From the NCBI GenBank assembly GCA_028044295.1, contig JAOFSE010000010.1, positions 1 through 64,000 of the forward strand: a DNA stretch of 64,000 bases. Reading direction: 5' to 3'. Below are positions 40,518 through 50,701 of this stretch, in pieces (positions within the stretch are counted from its first letter, which is position 1; the number at the start of each line of letters is the position of its first letter). The notes under the pieces were generated by a model, which saw nothing but the letters and a program-made list of their open reading frames with translations, was not told the origin of the DNA and searched no databases. This DNA is from Sulfurimonas sp. Lineage in GTDB: Bacteria > Campylobacterota > Campylobacteria > Campylobacterales > Sulfurimonadaceae. The translations under genes and the position numbers were made by a program.

Positions 40518-42069
40518 CTATATAACCTAAGGAAAATAGTTCTGAAGATAATGTGTCATAGTCACATAATCCTTCTTGAAAAAGGTATTGTGCTGACTGG
40601 TAATAGCTGAACGTTATAAGTTTATCCCAAGCCTGTAGAACACTAGAGTTTTTAAGTGCTATATAAAAAGAGTATTTTGTTTTCATATCTGGTGGTATAA
40701 ACACCATATCAGTTAACAAAACTCTTGTGTTATAGCCTGTAAAGTTACATTTTACACAGCCATTTTTTTCATAACCTTTTGAAGATGATTTGAAATAGTG
40801 TTCACCTTTATGATCTCTTGCAGTAACTTTACACTCACAAAGTTTAGGAACAAGTCTTTGAGCAACAACACCACTGAGTGAATATGCTAAAATAAAGAGA
40901 TCACCACCTTCATCGCGTATTCTTTCTAATGCCATATAAGCATTTGTAGTATGCAGAGTTGAGAAAACCATATGTCCACTATGTGCAGCTTTGAGAGCTA
41001 TATGTATACTCTCTTTGTCACGCATTTCCCCTATAACTATTACATCAGGGTCTTGTCTCATAATAGACTTCATAGCAGTACCAAAGGTAAATCCAACATC
41101 TTCATTGACTTGATACTGTGTTATAAAGTCAATCTTATACTCTATTGGATCCTCAATAGTATAGATAATCTCATGTAGTCTGTCACGCTGAGTTAAAATA
41201 GCATTTAATGTAGTTGTTTTACCACTACCCGTCGGACCTACAGCTAAGAAGAAACCATTTTTTTGATTGATATAGTGAAACATATGCTCTGCCATGGGGT
41301 GTTCTTTTGGAAAGAGGAGGTCTAATGATTTTATATTGTTAGATTTATCAAGTATACGAATTACAATATTTTCACCAAAGTTTGATGGTGCGATTTCTAT
41401 ACGAAAATCTATTTGATTGTTGTCTATTTTATCTGTAAAACCAGCTGTTTGCGGGGTCTGTACATTTACAAGGTCTATGTTTGATTTCTCTTTTATTATA
41501 AGGGAAAATCTTTTTGCTAACTCTTGATTTAATATGTATTTTGCATGTATCTTTCCATTTTGTCTATATCTTAGCCAGTATAACTCTTCATAGGCATTTA
41601 TATGTATATCGCTTACATTGTTTTTTACACCATGTTGTAAAATCATTCTAAGGAGCTCTAGTACTTCAGTATCATCAGAGTCAAAAGCATTAAACTGCTT
41701 AATCTTTTTTTCAATCATATCAGGGTCAATGCTTATAATTGCATTGAACTTATCGTTAAATTCTCTAACAGGAATTGTTTTTTGGATTACTTTTTTACGT
41801 AGACGTTTTTCAAGTTCTAAAAGTCTTTTAGGACCTATAAGCTCTTTACACTCTACATGTAGGCTCGTTTCATCTTCATTAACAAAAATAACTTGATATT
41901 TTTTTACTAATTCTAAACTGTATGGGAGGTCTGTTTCTTCATTCTGAACGAAGTTATGTTCTAAGGCTATTTGTAAGATATTTTTTTGAATGCCTAAACG
42001 TTGGTAGTAAGACTTTTCTTGTTCACATATTTCTAACTGTTTTGGTGTTAAAGTCTTTTTTAGATTCAT
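40507..42069 (-). CDS. GspE/PilB-like secretion ATPase
   Basis: Walker A GPTGSGKTTTLNAIL, 'IIYTIEDPIEYKI', 'MRQDPDVIVIGEMRDKESIHIALKAAHSGHMVFSTLHT', CxC...CxxC zinc motif. Confidence 0.92.
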   Translation of the reverse strand: MNLKKTLTPKQLEICEQEKSYYQRLGIQKNILQIALEHNFVQNEETDLPYSLELVKKYQVIFVNEDETSLHVECKELIGPKRLLELEKRLRKKVIQKTIPVREFNDKFNAIISIDPDMIEKKIKQFNAFDSDDTEVLELLRMILQHGVKNNVSDIHINAYEELYWLRYRQNGKIHAKYILNQELAKRFSLIIKEKSNIDLVNVQTPQTAGFTDKIDNNQIDFRIEIAPSNFGENIVIRILDKSNNIKSLDLLFPKEHPMAEHMFHYINQKNGFFLAVGPTGSGKTTTLNAILTQRDRLHEIIYTIEDPIEYKIDFITQYQVNEDVGFTFGTAMKSIMRQDPDVIVIGEMRDKESIHIALKAAHSGHMVFSTLHTTNAYMALERIRDEGGDLFILAYSLSGVVAQRLVPKLCECKVTARDHKGEHYFKSSSKGYEKNGCVKCNFTGYNTRVLLTDMVFIPPDMKTKYSFYIALKNSSVLQAWDKLITFSYYQSAQYLFQEGLCDYDTLSSELFSLGYIDEN

Positions 42070-42101
42070 GTCGTCTTTTTAATTTAATTATACCATTATA
42101 T

Positions 42102-42590
42102 TTAACGAGATAGATAAAAGTTTAAACTAGTAGTAGTTGCATCACTTGTTAGCTCATACTGATTTGCTGAGTAAATAGTCTGTATCTCTTGTAAAACTTC
42201 ATCATTGTAAGAGTTTAAATCTACTGAAGTGCTAAAGTAAAATTCACTACTATTTTGTGTAGCAGTATACTCAGTAAAACCTGTCAATGCGGGTGGTATA
42301 AAACTTCCTTTTCCACCATCAAGTGCATAAGGGGTAGTTGTATTACACTCTAATGTACTAAGTAAAGTTGAACTTGCAGTTGAACCGTCATTTTGTAGAG
42401 GCATTATGTTTGTAAGGTCTTTACATTGCAGTATAGTTGCCGTAATAATGTTGAAGTGTGATTGAAGTTGTAGTTTGATGTTTTCTTTGGAAAGTGTTTC
42501 TGTGTTTAAGTAGTTAACCATTAAAGCCGTCATAATCCCAGCTAGGGATATGACGATCAGTAGTTCTATAAGCGATAACGCTCTTCTCAT
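42102..42590 (-). CDS. pseudopilin-like protein
   Basis: MRRALSLIELLIVISLAGIMTALMVNYL. Confidence 0.75.
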   Translation of the reverse strand: MRRALSLIELLIVISLAGIMTALMVNYLNTETLSKENIKLQLQSHFNIITATILQCKDLTNIMPLQNDGSTASSTLLSTLECNTTTPYALDGGKGSFIPPALTGFTEYTATQNSSEFYFSTSVDLNSYNDEVLQEIQTIYSANQYELTSDATTTSLNFYLSR

Positions 42591-43219
42591 TAAAGAGGAT
42601 TTAGAGTTTTGATAAATGCTAATTCGTATGTATCAGCTACACCACCAGTTGCGAAACAAAAACCATTAAAAGATTGAGAAGCATAAGCAGCTTGTACATC
42701 AGCACCTAAACCTGTAACTGCAGTGTCATCACTAACGGTAACATCCAGTGACCAAGTATTATCAAATGTATTTGTTAAGATATTACAATACTCAAGTTTA
42801 TCAATTTGAGCTGCAGTACCATCAATCTCATATTGAAAGTATATATCATTAGCCGCTGTTGTACCACCATCAATCTCAACTTGATCTTGGATTACCCAAC
42901 CAGTACCTGTAATTTCTGGAATTGGATCTGGTATTTTAAGCAGTTGTCTATCAGCAACTAACTCAGCCATTGTAGTTGGTACTACACCATTTTTAACTGT
43001 GTATAAATCATGAGCACCAGAAATTTGTACTGCTTGATCCATAATTACATAAATTTTAGCTTGTTTTGCTGCAAAAGCAACATCATAGTAAATTTTATAG
43101 TAGTTATAACTAATTGTACCAAGTAATCCTAGTAATACAATTGCCATTAGCATTTCAAGTAGTGAAATACCTTTTCTCATTCCTTTGTGACCTCTAGTCA
43201 TGTTACTTCCTTGTATCAT
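42590..43219 (-). CDS. pseudopilin-like protein (likely major)
   Basis: 'MRKGISLLEMLMAIVLLGLLGTISYNYY'; probable start is internal to the listed ORF. Confidence 0.75.
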   Translation of the reverse strand: MIQGSNMTRGHKGMRKGISLLEMLMAIVLLGLLGTISYNYYKIYYDVAFAAKQAKIYVIMDQAVQISGAHDLYTVKNGVVPTTMAELVADRQLLKIPDPIPEITGTGWVIQDQVEIDGGTTAANDIYFQYEIDGTAAQIDKLEYCNILTNTFDNTWSLDVTVSDDTAVTGLGADVQAAYASQSFNGFCFATGGVADTYELAFIKTLNPL

Positions 43220-43265
43220 GTCGTATCCTTTTCTCGTTCTAAGTTATAGTACATATCGACACTAA

Positions 43266-43706
43266 TCATTTTAACTTTAGTAAATATGGTCTAAATTTGA
43301 TAGAAAATCCATAATTATCTTCAGTACACTCTTTTCCAACACAAACTTTTATTAGATTTACCTCGTCATTCTTTATTATGTTTAGTAATTTCTTAAGTAA
43401 AATATATGAAAAACTGTTGTGAATGGCACCTTTGACTATTATTATAGTTCTATCTACTTCAGCTATAGCATCAAGGTTTAGCTCCGTAATTATTTGATTG
43501 TATTCAAGAGCCTTCTCTTGTATCTCATCTTTATTGGCATATTGAACTATAGGTTTTCCAGCTATTCTTTTTAAATCATATAAAGACTCAACATCTTTTT
43601 TTACAAGCTTATCTTTATATATAATGTCTAAGTAAAAAAAGTAACTTGATATACTGATAGTGATTAGTATAAGGATAAAGAGTATGACTAGGTTATATTG
43701 TTTCAT
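43266..43706 (-). CDS. bitopic membrane protein of the secretion/pilus cluster
   Basis: Single N-terminal TM, position in cluster. Confidence 0.5.
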   Translation of the reverse strand: MKQYNLVILFILILITISISSYFFYLDIIYKDKLVKKDVESLYDLKRIAGKPIVQYANKDEIQEKALEYNQIITELNLDAIAEVDRTIIIVKGAIHNSFSYILLKKLLNIIKNDEVNLIKVCVGKECTEDNYGFSIKFRPYLLKLK

Positions 43707-44487
43707 GACAGTACTGTACTATACCTTTTGTTTTGTCTTTTTTCTTAATCGTAGTATTTTGAGGTAACATCATCAAAAAAGGCTCCATTTGTGAAGTTAT
43801 AATTTTTACACATATCTTTTTGTCAAAATACTCTACTTGGGCTAAAGAAGATTTTGTAGCTTGTGTTAACCTTTCTACATCTTCGAGTGCTTCAACCATA
43901 TTTATCTTATGGACAATTTTTTCAGATTTTTGAAATTCATTTTTAACTATTTTTCTATACTGGTTTGTTAGCGAGACTTGATTCTTTGTATTTATCTGTG
44001 TATCTTTCATATAGTAAAAACCACTATAGAAGATTGTACTAGTTAGTAGTATGGTAAAACCTAAAGAGAGAAAACCAGCTTTTGTAGAACGATTGTTACT
44101 GTCAAGGTTAAAGGACACTAGCTTTACACCTTTATCATTGTCTACAAATATAGTTCTATATCCTCTTTCTTGAGCGAACTCTTCTGGTTTATCTAAAATA
44201 TAATCAGTTATCCTTTTGTATTCGCATACTACACCAACATGTTTATAATCCAATTCAAATACTATGACAGTTCTCTCATCACATTCAGAAACTTTTTTAA
44301 GTATATTCTCTTGAATTATTTTGTCTTTTGGTAAGAAGGCTATAAAGTTTATACATGTAGAAGACTTTCTCACAGATATTTTCATAGCAGGAGAATCGAG
44401 GTCATGACGAGCTAGGTCATATATCTTACCACGCATCTTTTGCGCGTTACTAGTTGATTCGATACATCCTGCTGTAAATATTGCCAT
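43693..44487 (-). CDS. PilN/GspL-like membrane protein of the secretion/pilus cluster
   Basis: Cytoplasmic N-terminal part, one TM 'TKAGFLSLGFTILLTSTIFYSGFYYM', position in cluster. Confidence 0.45.
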   Translation of the reverse strand: MAIFTAGCIESTSNAQKMRGKIYDLARHDLDSPAMKISVRKSSTCINFIAFLPKDKIIQENILKKVSECDERTVIVFELDYKHVGVVCEYKRITDYILDKPEEFAQERGYRTIFVDNDKGVKLVSFNLDSNNRSTKAGFLSLGFTILLTSTIFYSGFYYMKDTQINTKNQVSLTNQYRKIVKNEFQKSEKIVHKINMVEALEDVERLTQATKSSLAQVEYFDKKICVKIITSQMEPFLMMLPQNTTIKKKDKTKGIVQYCHETI

Positions 44488-44494
44488 TAGTCCA

Positions 44495-45970
44495 TCACTT
44501 CATTACATACTTAATAACTCTAGGAGTTACCATGATAACCATTTCAGTTTTTTTGTTACTTTGGTATTCACTACCACCTAATACTCTTGCGCTAGTTTCA
44601 GCAAGTCCTGGTATCCCTTTATAGCCTTTATCTATTTTATTCCTAAATAGACCAGATATCACTATTGGAATACCAGGCTGAACCCTCATACTGCTATTAA
44701 TATTTTTTGTGTGAATCTTAGGTTGATTATAATTTACATCATTTACTTTAAAATTACTGTATCCAATTATGTCATTGATCTCTAATGATATATCTGTCAA
44801 TACTGTTCCATCCATTATATTCGAGTTTAGAGTAACCTTAATACCACTTAATGCAGATGCACTAACTGTAGATGTTTGAGCAGCATTATCACCTATTGCA
44901 GTAGTTTTAAGCTCTTTTATATAAGGCTCGTCGAGACCATCTACTAGACTCACATCTGTTCCAGCTATTCCTAAAAGCTTTGGTCTTTGAATGCTTTCAA
45001 CCTTTCCAAATTGCGTTAATGCTTCAGCTATCATAGATCCATTCATAGCAGGAGAGTTAAAAAGCATACCTATACTAGAAGTGGTCGTAGTCGCAGCAAC
45101 AGAACCTAAGTTTGATGAAGTTGTTGTAGTTAAACCACCAGCACTTTCTGACCCTGGAACTAAACTCCAGTTTATCCCTAAGCTATAGTTATCAGATAAC
45201 TCTACATTATATATAGCAATGTCATATTCAATTACATAAAGATTGTTTCTAAGTATTTCAAGATATTTCATGATGTCTAGATACTCTTTTTCTCTTGCCG
45301 TAAATGTAACAGATGATGTAATAGAGTCATGAACAACATTTTCAGCTCCAAGAGTTTCAAGTGTTTTTTGTAACTTATTTGCAAGTCCATGAAGTGATGG
45401 AACCTTTAATGTAATAGTTTTTGTATACCCTAAGTAGTATGTGTCATCTTCGTATCTAATGCTTAGTTTGTCTCCAACAGCTTTTTTTAGTAATCTTCCA
45501 AAACCTATATTTGAAGCAGAAACATATATTTTTGATTGTTTTATTTGTAGTTCGTCATTTGTTTGATATGAGTCTTGATTAAACTGTTGGGTATTTACAT
45601 TGTTATTAGAAATTCCATTTCTTAAATTATTATTATTCTCTTGTAACTCAGACTGTAGTTGAAATATAATATCTTGGTCTGTAGCTTCAGTAATTAATGT
45701 AATAACATCACTTAATTGTGCACCCATTACTTTAATTCGTTTAATTTGTTCTTTATCGGGGATATCGATTGCTGATATAGAAAAGTTTTCTGCATTAACT
45801 TCAACGATTTCTATAGCGGGCTTATTTAGAATTGTATTGTTAGTATCACTAAGTTCAGTTCTTAATTCTTCAACAAGAACCTTTTCTTTGTATTTACTAC
45901 TAGATGAACATCCTGAGATAATAGTAGCTATTAAGACAGTGAAAACAAAAATAATCTTCTTATACATCAT
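44495..45970 (-). CDS. secretin (PilQ/MshL/GspD-like), lipoprotein
   Basis: Lipobox IISGC; secretin core 'VESIQRPKLLGIAGTDVSLVDG...GIPIVISGLFRNKIDKGYKGIPGLAETSARVLGGSEYQSNKKTEMVIMVTPRVIK'. Confidence 0.9.
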   Translation of the reverse strand: MMYKKIIFVFTVLIATIISGCSSSSKYKEKVLVEELRTELSDTNNTILNKPAIEIVEVNAENFSISAIDIPDKEQIKRIKVMGAQLSDVITLITEATDQDIIFQLQSELQENNNNLRNGISNNNVNTQQFNQDSYQTNDELQIKQSKIYVSASNIGFGRLLKKAVGDKLSIRYEDDTYYLGYTKTITLKVPSLHGLANKLQKTLETLGAENVVHDSITSSVTFTAREKEYLDIMKYLEILRNNLYVIEYDIAIYNVELSDNYSLGINWSLVPGSESAGGLTTTTSSNLGSVAATTTTSSIGMLFNSPAMNGSMIAEALTQFGKVESIQRPKLLGIAGTDVSLVDGLDEPYIKELKTTAIGDNAAQTSTVSASALSGIKVTLNSNIMDGTVLTDISLEINDIIGYSNFKVNDVNYNQPKIHTKNINSSMRVQPGIPIVISGLFRNKIDKGYKGIPGLAETSARVLGGSEYQSNKKTEMVIMVTPRVIKYVMK

Positions 45971-46344
45971 CTTCTATTCATTTCTGAACTAAAATAAACT
46001 GTTTGTGGTCTCGAATACCTATCTTTGAACATAATATAATTACTTGTTATTTTTTGTACTTTGAAGATCTGCTCATCAAAATATAATGAATCATTTTTTT
46101 GGATTACGATGTTTTGTAAGTTAAAACTAACAAGAGCAAATTTACCTTTTTTACTCTCAATAAACCCAAAATAGGTCATATTAACGTTCTTTCGCTTTGG
46201 GATAGGTTCTGATATGATTTGTTGAGTTATAACTTTATTGATTGTCTGAGGTTGGGCTGGAATTTTTTCATCATTAAAAAATGGGTTGTATGCTGCGTGT
46301 AAAAATGAAGATAATATAACAAATATTACTAATATTTTTTGCAT
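45967..46344 (-). CDS. small periplasmic protein of secretion cluster (PilP/GspC-like position)
   Basis: Signal peptide; 'YFGFIESKKGKFALVSFNLQNIVIQKNDSLYFDEQIFKVQKITSNYIMFKD'. Confidence 0.5.
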   Translation of the reverse strand: MQKILVIFVILSSFLHAAYNPFFNDEKIPAQPQTINKVITQQIISEPIPKRKNVNMTYFGFIESKKGKFALVSFNLQNIVIQKNDSLYFDEQIFKVQKITSNYIMFKDRYSRPQTVYFSSEMNRR

Positions 46345-46428
46345 TCACAAATCCCTTTATGATAATTCTTTAATATTATTAGCAAAAAGCGTACCAAAGG
46401 GGATTTGGAATATGTTTTTTAATATTTA

Positions 46429-47892
46429 TTAAGTAATTTTAACAGTTAAATTATCTAGTGGGTCTATTTTTTTTATGCTCTCTTTTGCTAAATATAAACT
46501 TTTTTTTGTCGATATAACAAGCTCATTTTTTGCAAATTCTAGTGAAAAATCTATATTTTTTGGTTTATGTGCAAGAAGAGATATACTAAGTGATAAAATA
46601 TAACTAAGTGTGTTTAAAGTAGGTGAATCAGGTAGTAATGAGCTATATTTTTCTACATGTAGGTTTGAAGGTCTTTTTCTTTTTGCATATTTTACAAGAG
46701 TTGCTATGAGGGTTGTTTGCTTATGGGTAAAGCCAAATTCAAGAGCATCTTGAATAAGGTGATAACTATGTTTATACTCAGAATAGGTATGGATATTACT
46801 TCCACTCATACATATTTTAGCCGCAACCCCAAGTTCATACCTATATTTTTTATCTATATCAAGCTTTGCATATGTGATGTCAAATATCTGTTTTACAAGT
46901 TTATTTAAGTTATTTGAGTATTCCTTATTATCTACATGTGAGTCTAGAATATATCTAAGTGAGGTATTGTAGTTTACTGGCATTTTATCTTTAGAATTTC
47001 GCAGTAAATCATTTAAGTAAACACCTTCTCTTACACCTACACCACTTGTAATAAGGTTATTGACTTTAAACTTTTTCAAAACTCTTTGTAATATCAATGC
47101 TCCAGGTTTTATAACATCAACTCTACTCTTTTTTATACCAATCTCTTTTAATTCATCTTCATTGGCATTTAATATATCTTTTAAAAGATTTTTAAATTTA
47201 TCTGATGAAGATTCATAAGCATGAAGTTTTTTTAGTGGGTAGTTTTCTCTTGATAACAATATCTCTGAAATTGCTCTAAAGCTACCACCAATACCAATGA
47301 TTGTAGATATATTTACATTATCTAAACTATCTAGCTGTGAGTCGATATACTTTATTGCACCATCTCTATCTTGTTTATCGAAAAAAAGTTCTTTGAGTCT
47401 TACTGTACCAAGTTTTAATGATAGATTATTATTAATCTCTTTTTTGTTGATTAAAGAAAATTCAGTAGAACCGCCACCGATATCAATACTAAGTGCATTT
47501 TCTTGTTCTGGCAGAAGATTTGCACAGGCAACAGCCCCAAAGTATGATTCTTTTTCACCATCAATTATTTTTATTTTTAGACCAAGGCCAATTCTAACTC
47601 TATCTAAAAACTCTTTTTTATTAGGAGCATCTCTTAGTGCTGATGTCGCTACACAGAGCGTCTTTCTAGCTTTGTATGATGATATGATAGATAAAAATCC
47701 TTCAAGAGCATCATATGTTCTTTGCATAGGGTCAGTTTGTAGATTATTTGAATTTTGATAAGCATTTTCTGAAAGTCTTACACGACTTTTAATTTCATGG
47801 AGGATGTGGAATGCAAAACGAGATGTTTTTTCATAGACAACCATTCTAATTGAATTAGAACCGATGTCTATTACTGCGACTCGTTTTGCCAA
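46429..47892 (-). CDS. Ppx/GppA-family phosphatase
   Basis: 'VAVIDIGSNSIRMVVYE', 'ALSIDIGGGSTEFSLI', 'TIIGIGGSFRAISEI'. Confidence 0.92.
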   Translation of the reverse strand: MAKRVAVIDIGSNSIRMVVYEKTSRFAFHILHEIKSRVRLSENAYQNSNNLQTDPMQRTYDALEGFLSIISSYKARKTLCVATSALRDAPNKKEFLDRVRIGLGLKIKIIDGEKESYFGAVACANLLPEQENALSIDIGGGSTEFSLINKKEINNNLSLKLGTVRLKELFFDKQDRDGAIKYIDSQLDSLDNVNISTIIGIGGSFRAISEILLSRENYPLKKLHAYESSSDKFKNLLKDILNANEDELKEIGIKKSRVDVIKPGALILQRVLKKFKVNNLITSGVGVREGVYLNDLLRNSKDKMPVNYNTSLRYILDSHVDNKEYSNNLNKLVKQIFDITYAKLDIDKKYRYELGVAAKICMSGSNIHTYSEYKHSYHLIQDALEFGFTHKQTTLIATLVKYAKRKRPSNLHVEKYSSLLPDSPTLNTLSYILSLSISLLAHKPKNIDFSLEFAKNELVISTKKSLYLAKESIKKIDPLDNLTVKIT

Positions 47893-47895
47893 TGG

Positions 47896-48150
47896 CTATT
47901 CTTCTTCTGCCAATAGGTTTTTATATTTAAATTGAAGTTCTGCTATTGATTCAACATTGTCTTTATCTGGCACAAAACAATCAACTGGACATACAGAAAT
48001 ACATGCAGGTTCATCATAAATACTAACACATTCAGTACATCTATCTGGGTCGATATAGTATATTGGATCACCCTCTTCAATAGCAGTTGTTGGACACTCT
48101 TCTCGACATGCATCACAAGCTATGCACTCGTCATTTATTAGTAAAGCCAT
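47896..48150 (-). CDS. YfhL-like 4Fe-4S dicluster ferredoxin
   Basis: 'MALLINDECIACDACREECPTTAIEEGDPIYYIDPDRCTECVSIYDEPACISVCPVDCF'. Confidence 0.93.
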   Translation of the reverse strand: MALLINDECIACDACREECPTTAIEEGDPIYYIDPDRCTECVSIYDEPACISVCPVDCFVPDKDNVESIAELQFKYKNLLAEEE

Positions 48151-48239
48151 TTAGTAAAACCTTGATAAATTATTTATACTCGATTTATATCTAAATAAAG
48201 CTTTAGTATTTTTTAAACGATTATTTTAGTATTAAATTT

Positions 48240-49541
48240 CTATTTTCTATTTGGTAAAATACATGATAGTTTTGAATTTAAATTCAGTGACGCGACTGTC
48301 CCACTATGACCATCTTCTCTGTTTTTTATACTGATTTTTGCACCTAATGCATCTGATGCACTTTTTGCTAAAAATAGCCCAAGTCCAACACCTTGTTTAT
48401 TACCTTGTCTTTTAAACGGAGCAAATAAATCTACACTATCATCTATCCCACAACCCTCATCAATGACTTCTATCAATAAACCATAACTATTTTGAGAACT
48501 TTGTAGGGTAACACTACTATTTACAGGAGTAAATTTTAAGGCATTCTGTAAGAAGTTTTGTATGATTTGATTTAGTAGACCAACTTGAAGAATAGCCATA
48601 AAACCATTGGGTTCAAAACTCATAAGAAGCTCTTTGCCTTCATTTGCTGCTAGTAAGTCAAAATCATCAGCTTTTTGTCTAAGTATCTCTATAACATCAA
48701 CTTCTATAGGTGTTTCTAACTGAACTCCTTCTTGACGACCAATATTTAAAATATTTGAAACTATTATATTCATTTCATCAATAGTTTTATTTGTTATATT
48801 TATAGCGTCAATATATTCTTCAGGAGTTCTCTTTTTGATAAGTGTAACTTGATTTTTTAGTTTAATAACTGCGAGTGGAGTTTTCAATTCATGCGCAGTA
48901 CCAATAAAGAGTTCTTTTTGATATTTTACAAAGTTTTGTATTCTAAGTATTAGATGGTTTAGAGTTTCACCAAGCGCTTCAAACTCTTTTGGTAACTCTT
49001 TTACCTTTACTGGTCTCATTAGGTGTTCATTCATATTTGAGAGTTTATTACTAAGTGTTTTAAGTGGTTGGACTAGCATTTTAGATAGAGTAACAGCATA
49101 TATGACTACAAAAAAGATACCAACAATATTAATAATATAAAGATAATTCAAAATATCATCAAAAAGCATTTTTGTAACAGTGAACTCTTTTGTTATTTTT
49201 AGATAGCTTAAGTCGTCTAGGTTAAGTGGGTATATGATTGTCATAAATGTTTTGTTGTTTATAGTAGTTTCATAAAACTCATCGTTACTTTGAGCTTTTC
49301 TAAGATAGATAACTTCAACATTAATACCTAAGTTAAGACTAGGGCTTAGAGTACTTCCATCAAATATTGCTTTGTCCTGAGCTATATTTTTTGCATAACT
49401 GAGTAGTTCTTGATGTTTTCCTTCATAAATAGAACGCTCTATAAAAAAGTACATAAAGTATGAAAATATAAATAGAAGAGATGATGATGATAAAATAAGT
49501 TGGATTAAAAATCTTTGACGGATACTTTTAGTTGAAAACAT
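48240..49541 (-). CDS. sensor histidine kinase
   Basis: Two TMs, HAMP, 'ELFIGTAHELKTPLAVIKLK', 'QNFLQNALKFTPVNS', 'EVIDEGCGID', 'GVGLGLFLAKSASDALG'. Confidence 0.93.
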   Translation of the reverse strand: MFSTKSIRQRFLIQLILSSSSLLFIFSYFMYFFIERSIYEGKHQELLSYAKNIAQDKAIFDGSTLSPSLNLGINVEVIYLRKAQSNDEFYETTINNKTFMTIIYPLNLDDLSYLKITKEFTVTKMLFDDILNYLYIINIVGIFFVVIYAVTLSKMLVQPLKTLSNKLSNMNEHLMRPVKVKELPKEFEALGETLNHLILRIQNFVKYQKELFIGTAHELKTPLAVIKLKNQVTLIKKRTPEEYIDAINITNKTIDEMNIIVSNILNIGRQEGVQLETPIEVDVIEILRQKADDFDLLAANEGKELLMSFEPNGFMAILQVGLLNQIIQNFLQNALKFTPVNSSVTLQSSQNSYGLLIEVIDEGCGIDDSVDLFAPFKRQGNKQGVGLGLFLAKSASDALGAKISIKNREDGHSGTVASLNLNSKLSCILPNRK

Positions 49542-49596
49542 TTCTCACCTAAGCAGTTGATGTATGAAGAAGGGAAGAACCCTTCTAAAATTTAAA

Positions 49597-50271
49597 TTAG
49601 TTTATTTCTTTTGGAAAACAGAAACGGTAACCACGACGACGAACAGTTTCGATAGTTGTGATTCCTAATGGTTTATCCATTTTTTGACGAATTTGGTTTA
49701 TAGCAACTTCAATTACATTTGGAGTAACAAGTTCTGGTTCTTCCCAGATTGCATCAAGTAATTGTTCTTTAGAAACAATTTGATCACGGTGACGAGCTAA
49801 GTGAGTAAGAACTTCAAAAGGTTTACCTTTGAGCTCTATATCTTGCTCTTTATAAGTGATTTTTTCTTCTTCAGGGTTAATTGTTAAATCTTCAATAGCG
49901 ATAATGTTACTACCACCAAAACGAAGACGAGCTTCGATACGAGCAAGTAAAACATCAAAGTCAAAAGGTTTTCTAATGTAATCATCAGCACCAGATCTAA
50001 GAGCTTCGATTTCACTGTCGTTATCATCTCTCGCAGAAAGAACAATTACTGCAGTTTTTGGAGTATTAGTTTTTATATCACCAATAATATCAACTGAGTT
50101 TCCATCTGGAAGCATCCAGTCCATAAGTACTAAATCGTAGTTACGGATATCTAAGTAGTACTCACCATCTTTTAGTGTTTCTACTACATCACTTTGGTAA
50201 CCAAATTCTTTTAGTCCCTCAGCAAGCATTTTATTTAATGTTACTTCATCTTCAATAATTAGAATACGCAT
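49597..50271 (-). CDS. OmpR-type response regulator, HsrA (HP1043)/CosR-like DNA-binding domain
   Basis: Receiver 'YDLVLMDWMLPDGNSVD' with conserved Asp; 'GKPFEVLTHLARHRDQIVSKEQLLDAIWEEPELVTPNVIEVAINQIRQKMDKPLGITTIETVRRRGYRFCFP'. Confidence 0.9.
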   Translation of the reverse strand: MRILIIEDEVTLNKMLAEGLKEFGYQSDVVETLKDGEYYLDIRNYDLVLMDWMLPDGNSVDIIGDIKTNTPKTAVIVLSARDDNDSEIEALRSGADDYIRKPFDFDVLLARIEARLRFGGSNIIAIEDLTINPEEEKITYKEQDIELKGKPFEVLTHLARHRDQIVSKEQLLDAIWEEPELVTPNVIEVAINQIRQKMDKPLGITTIETVRRRGYRFCFPKEIN

Positions 50272-50377
50272 TTAATTCTGTCCTATGTAAATATTTGACG
50301 GAATGATATCATAATTTTTAGGAAACTTTAAAGTTTTTTTCAATTTTTTTTAATAATTTTTTAACTAAATTTTAAGA

Positions 50378-50701
50378 TTAGGATTTGTAGGTATTACTTA
50401 CACTGACCTTGCAATCGGATAAAATCGATGGTTTTGTGATCTTTAAATCAAGGGAAATGATGCTCGTAAATTCTTTAATTAACTTTAAATTTATAGCTTC
50501 TAGAGCATCTTCTATAAGTTTAAATTCATTTTCTATCATTAAATCTTTGATGATTTGAACGACATGGGCATAGTCTATAAAAGCATTTTCATTTGAGTAG
50601 AGTATATTTGCATTGACAATGACATCTTGTTTTTTAATTCTCTCAAAGTCTAAAATCCCAATGATACATTGGAACTTTAAATCTTCTACATGTATAGTCA
50701 C
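50378..50701 (-). CDS. folB: dihydroneopterin aldolase-like (FolB)
   Basis: 'MTIHVEDLKFQCIIGILDFERIKKQDVIVNANILYS'. Confidence 0.8.
   Translation of the reverse strand: MTIHVEDLKFQCIIGILDFERIKKQDVIVNANILYSNENAFIDYAHVVQIIKDLMIENEFKLIEDALEAINLKLIKEFTSIISLDLKITKPSILSDCKVSVSNTYKS

Noticed and set aside
47297-47758. 153-aa plus-strand ORF antisense to ppx/gppA
   Set aside because: Shadow ORF; minus-strand Ppx/GppA motifs are unambiguous
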